A DNA stretch of 64,000 nucleotides from BOKV01 sp041739465. Lineage in GTDB: Bacteria > Pseudomonadota > Alphaproteobacteria > Rhizobiales > Rhizobiaceae. The translations under genes were made by a program, and so were the position numbers. The stretch's first letter is position 1, and each line of letters opens with the position of its first letter. The stretch covers positions 23,575 through 87,574 of the forward strand of contig JBGSNX010000016.1 in the NCBI GenBank assembly GCA_041739465.1. The letters run 5' to 3'. Under the pieces are notes generated by a model. The model saw only the letters and a program-made list of their open reading frames with translations. It ran no database searches and was not told where the DNA came from. Positions 61,474 through 64,000 of this stretch are shown piece after piece.

Positions 61474-61510
61474 TTGACGTTACGTTATCTACTTGTTAAC
61501 GATCTGTTAC
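61474..61510 (+). promoter_or_regulatory. promoter region with helical-phase GTTA repeats before the large repeat protein
   Basis: GTTA occurs at 61479, 61484, 61495 and 61506, so the last three are 11 bases apart, one helical turn, as for cooperative binding of an OmpR- or CtrA-like regulator. TTAA-N7-TTAC (61496-61510) is one base off the CtrA consensus TTAA-N7-TTAA. TTGACG (61474) with 17 bases and TAACGA is a possible sigma-70 promoter. All three readings overlap. Confidence 0.4.
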
Positions 61511-61588
61511 ATTCGCCGCCTACTCGTTTTGGTCAAGTGAAACAGTCATCCGCAAAAATAACCGCAGGTATTGCAAGGGGAACTCCAA

Positions 61589-64000
61589 ATGGTTGACACG
61601 GTTGTTACAGGTACACTGACAACCCGCCTAAGCATGTCAGGGACCGACACCCTTACTGTAGAGGCAGGAGGCATTCTGACTGTCAGCGCAAACGCGCAGG
61701 CGGTGCGGTTCAACGGAACGACCACCAACGGTATTGTCTTCAATTCCGGAACTATCGAGAATACAGCCGCGGGTGGCCGGGCGATCCGGATCGAGAATTC
61801 TGCCGGCACGTCGCCGGTCGTCTTTGTAAACAACTACGCGAGCGGCATCATCCGTTCGGACGATGATGCCTTCCAGATCCAGGCGGGAATTGTGACCGGT
61901 GGATCAGTGACTTTCAACAATATTGGCGGCCAGATCAGCTCAACGGTTGGCCAAGCACTGGATTTTGCCGGCGGCACAGGCGCAGCTACTCAGAGCATCT
62001 TGAACGCAGCGGGCGGGTCCATCACTGCGCTTGCCAATGACGCAATCCGCATTGGCGGTGTCGGGACAATCAACAACTACGCAACTATCAATGGCGGCAG
62101 TGCTGCAGGATATACCGTGTCGGCCGACGGCATCCAGTTCGAAGACAATTCTTCCGGAACAGTATTTAACTACGCCAGTATTTCCGGCGACCGGCACGGG
62201 ATCAATGGCGGCCTGAACACCGTTGTCTCTGTGACCAATGATCTCGGCGACACGATCACTGGCAGGAACGGATCGGGTGTCGGCCTGGATGGCTCTGGAT
62301 CCGTCACCAATTATGGCACGATCAGCGGTAACTTCAGCGATAGCGCGGGTTCCGACACAAATGGCAGCACCATCGGCCAGCCAAATGGCGGCGTCCCCGA
62401 TGGCGTCAATGACTGCGACGGCGACGGCATCGACATCGATGGTGAAGCCACGATCATCAATTTCGGGACCATTGAAGGCAATGGGGCCGGTGGCACCGGG
62501 TCGGATGGGCGATCGAACACGGCTGAAGGCATTGCCGCAGGCGGTGGCACGATTACCAACAATGCAGGGGCAATCATCAGAGGTGCCGGCCTTGGCATCC
62601 TGATAGATGACAGTTCCACAGGTCCGGCGCCCTTCGTCACCGAGATCACCAATGACGGAACCATTTCAGGCATGACTTCCGTTGCCATCCGGATCATTGG
62701 CAACCAGAACGACACGGTCGACAATGCTGGGACAATCAGCGGTGGCGGCGGTACTGCCATGCTGCTCGGCGAAGGCAACGACACTTTGAAGATCCGCAAC
62801 GGGTCAGCGATAACCGGGATTAGCGATGGCGAGGGCGGAACCGACACTCTCGACTATTCCGCCTATGCCATGGCAGGAATAACCGTCATTCTGGTTGCGG
62901 AAACAGCCACAGGCACTGGCGGAGTGCTGGGATTTGAGAACGTTATCGGTTCAGCCCAGAATGACACGATGACTGGGAATTCCAGCGTCAATTCGCTCGT
63001 GGGCAACGGTGGCAATGATACGCTGGTAGCATTCGCAGGCGAGTTTGGGTCCGGCGAGACTTATGACGGCGGGGCCGACGAAGATGCGCTGCAACTTATT
63101 GGTAACGGCGTATTCGACTTCACCGGCGTTACAATCAGCAATATCGAGCGTGTCGATTTCATTGGCGCAGGCGGGTTCGTCTTCTTCCAGAGCGGCTACC
63201 CGGCACTGTCGGTGCTGGACGGCCTCTTTGCCGCCGGTGTCACCGACGTTTCCTGGACCGAAGGCGGGGCGAGCAATGACGCCACGCGGATTTCCGGCGG
63301 GCCCAATGATGGCGGCACACAGGTCATCGCCACCGATGCGGGCGGCAACACCTGGACCTCCTCGACGCACATCTTCGGCGCTGACGACGTGCTGGTGTCA
63401 AAGGATACCACCAATGATGACGGCACTCACACGATCTGGAGCTACGATGCAGGCGTGCTGGCCTCGGTTGCGACAACCGGGCTTGCCGGCATTCGCGACA
63501 CCGTCACCATCGCCTATGATGCAGCCGGGCGCTGGGACAGCAACACCACCAGCTATGATGGCGATGCGGTGCGCTCGACCGTTCTCAACTATGATGATGC
63601 GCAACGCGTCGACAGCCGGGTCGAAACCGCCTCCAACGGCTTCGTTGCGACCACCAATTTCAACGATGTGAACCAGCGCACGTCCATCATCTCGGACGAC
63701 AGCGTTTCGAACATCCACGCTTGGGAAAGTTCGACACTGACGCTCGACCCGGCCACCGGCCAGGTCACCCAGAAAGTGACACTGTTCGACAATGGTAACA
63801 CCACCACCGATAGCTATTTGGGTGGCGTGATCCAGTCGCGCGTTACCACCGATGGCGGGGCCAACGAGGCTTTCACCACGGTCACGCAAAACTATCTGGC
63901 AGGCGTGTTCACCTACCAGTCGAACATCAATGACAATGGCACCGGGCTGATCATCGGCTCTGCGGCAGGCACCACGATCAGCCAGAACAATGCCATCAAC
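61589..64000 (+). CDS. large secreted-type repeat protein with RTX-like calcium motifs (3' end outside window)
   Basis: The frame is open for 804 residues to the window edge with no stop. There is no N-terminal signal peptide, as expected for type I secretion. Residues about 10-400 are repetitive beta-helix-like units such as VTNYGTISG, TINNYATINGG and ITNNAGAIIRG. RTX-like calcium motifs (GEGNDTLKI; GNGGNDTLVA) occur at about 395-480, and the C-terminal part seen (from about 540) has YD-repeat-like segments (IAYDAAGRWDSNTTSYD; NYDDAQRVDSRVE). It resembles giant bacterial adhesins or calcium-binding surface proteins; the exact family is not certain. AAGGGGA is the ribosome site. Confidence 0.78.
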   Translation, partial: MVDTVVTGTLTTRLSMSGTDTLTVEAGGILTVSANAQAVRFNGTTTNGIVFNSGTIENTAAGGRAIRIENSAGTSPVVFVNNYASGIIRSDDDAFQIQAGIVTGGSVTFNNIGGQISSTVGQALDFAGGTGAATQSILNAAGGSITALANDAIRIGGVGTINNYATINGGSAAGYTVSADGIQFEDNSSGTVFNYASISGDRHGINGGLNTVVSVTNDLGDTITGRNGSGVGLDGSGSVTNYGTISGNFSDSAGSDTNGSTIGQPNGGVPDGVNDCDGDGIDIDGEATIINFGTIEGNGAGGTGSDGRSNTAEGIAAGGGTITNNAGAIIRGAGLGILIDDSSTGPAPFVTEITNDGTISGMTSVAIRIIGNQNDTVDNAGTISGGGGTAMLLGEGNDTLKIRNGSAITGISDGEGGTDTLDYSAYAMAGITVILVAETATGTGGVLGFENVIGSAQNDTMTGNSSVNSLVGNGGNDTLVAFAGEFGSGETYDGGADEDALQLIGNGVFDFTGVTISNIERVDFIGAGGFVFFQSGYPALSVLDGLFAAGVTDVSWTEGGASNDATRISGGPNDGGTQVIATDAGGNTWTSSTHIFGADDVLVSKDTTNDDGTHTIWSYDAGVLASVATTGLAGIRDTVTIAYDAAGRWDSNTTSYDGDAVRSTVLNYDDAQRVDSRVETASNGFVATTNFNDVNQRTSIISDDSVSNIHAWESSTLTLDPATGQVTQKVTLFDNGNTTTDSYLGGVIQSRVTTDGGANEAFTTVTQNYLAGVFTYQSNINDNGTGLIIGSAAGTTISQNNAIN

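Noticed and set aside
63440..63900. YD-like segments as proof of an Rhs toxin
   Set aside because: The repeats are degenerate and no polymorphic toxin tip or PAAR/VgrG context is visible, so calling it an Rhs toxin would go beyond the evidence.

Overview
The window is a contiguous piece of an alphaproteobacterial chromosome, most likely from the Hyphomicrobiales (rhizobia/Brucella side). The evidence is a CpdR response regulator, a GapR-type (DUF2312) nucleoid protein, an Omp10-like outer-membrane lipoprotein, DUF882, DUF1036 and DUF1244 proteins, an aa3-type oxidase subunit IV, a three-subunit proton-translocating transhydrogenase, heterotetrameric sarcosine oxidase and a ROSE-like RNA thermometer before a small heat-shock gene. 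I see no insertion sequence, prophage or CRISPR array. Coding density is high and codon use looks even, so this is mostly core chromosome. The genus cannot be settled from the sequence alone.

Layout. 0-6.3 kb: the 3' part of an 8-oxoguanine deaminase-like amidohydrolase, then a metal-handling block (His-rich CobW GTPase, WD40 protein, LysR regulator, DUF1007 protein, His-rich NicO-type Ni/Co transporter). 6.3-10.3 kb: a TRAP transporter (DctQ, an enlarged DctM, and a convergent TakP-like binding protein). 10.4-13.1 kb: ferrochelatase, then a paraslipin/NfeD pair. 13.1-20.6 kb: envelope and polysaccharide genes (KpsF, an outer-membrane barrel, GalU, GalE, an MltB-like transglycosylase, an SGNH hydrolase). 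20.6-26.9 kb: gltB-gltD, with a terminator-like hairpin in the gltB leader. 27.2-28.3 kb: a threonine aldolase.

28.5-31.1 kb holds the most notable system, a four-gene operon: a DUF2282 precursor with four cysteines, a DUF692/MNIO oxidase, a DUF2063 partner and a DoxX membrane protein. This matches the recently described bufferin RiPP (copper-binding) systems. It shares a bidirectional terminator with a convergent hsp20 gene whose leader forms a ROSE-type thermometer.

31.9-39.6 kb: hydrolases, HisN, an N-formylglutamate amidohydrolase, CpdR, tRNA-Val(GAC), a CNNM/CBS protein, and three minus-strand envelope genes including a membrane-anchored hydrolase-like protein. 39.6-45.1 kb: a sarcosine oxidase operon (soxB-cupin-soxD-soxA-soxG) with a cupin gene inside it. 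45.4-53.6 kb: rpmJ, a TPR protein, an alpha/beta hydrolase, an EamA-DUF1036-pyk operon, a second N-formylglutamate amidohydrolase with DUF1244 and GapR, and a DUF882 peptidase preceded by a perfect FNR-type box. 53.9-61.4 kb: a sigma-54 response regulator, oligoendopeptidase F, an Omp10-like lipoprotein, cytochrome oxidase subunit IV and pntAA-pntAB-pntB with a strong terminator. From 61.6 kb to the end: the start of a very large secreted-type repeat protein, open at the window edge.

Many genes supply envelope and redox needs: sugar nucleotides (GalU/GalE/KpsF), peptidoglycan turnover, NADPH (transhydrogenase), glutamate synthesis (GltBD, a major NADPH consumer), C1/methyl metabolism (sarcosine oxidase) and metal handling (CobW, NicO, bufferin).
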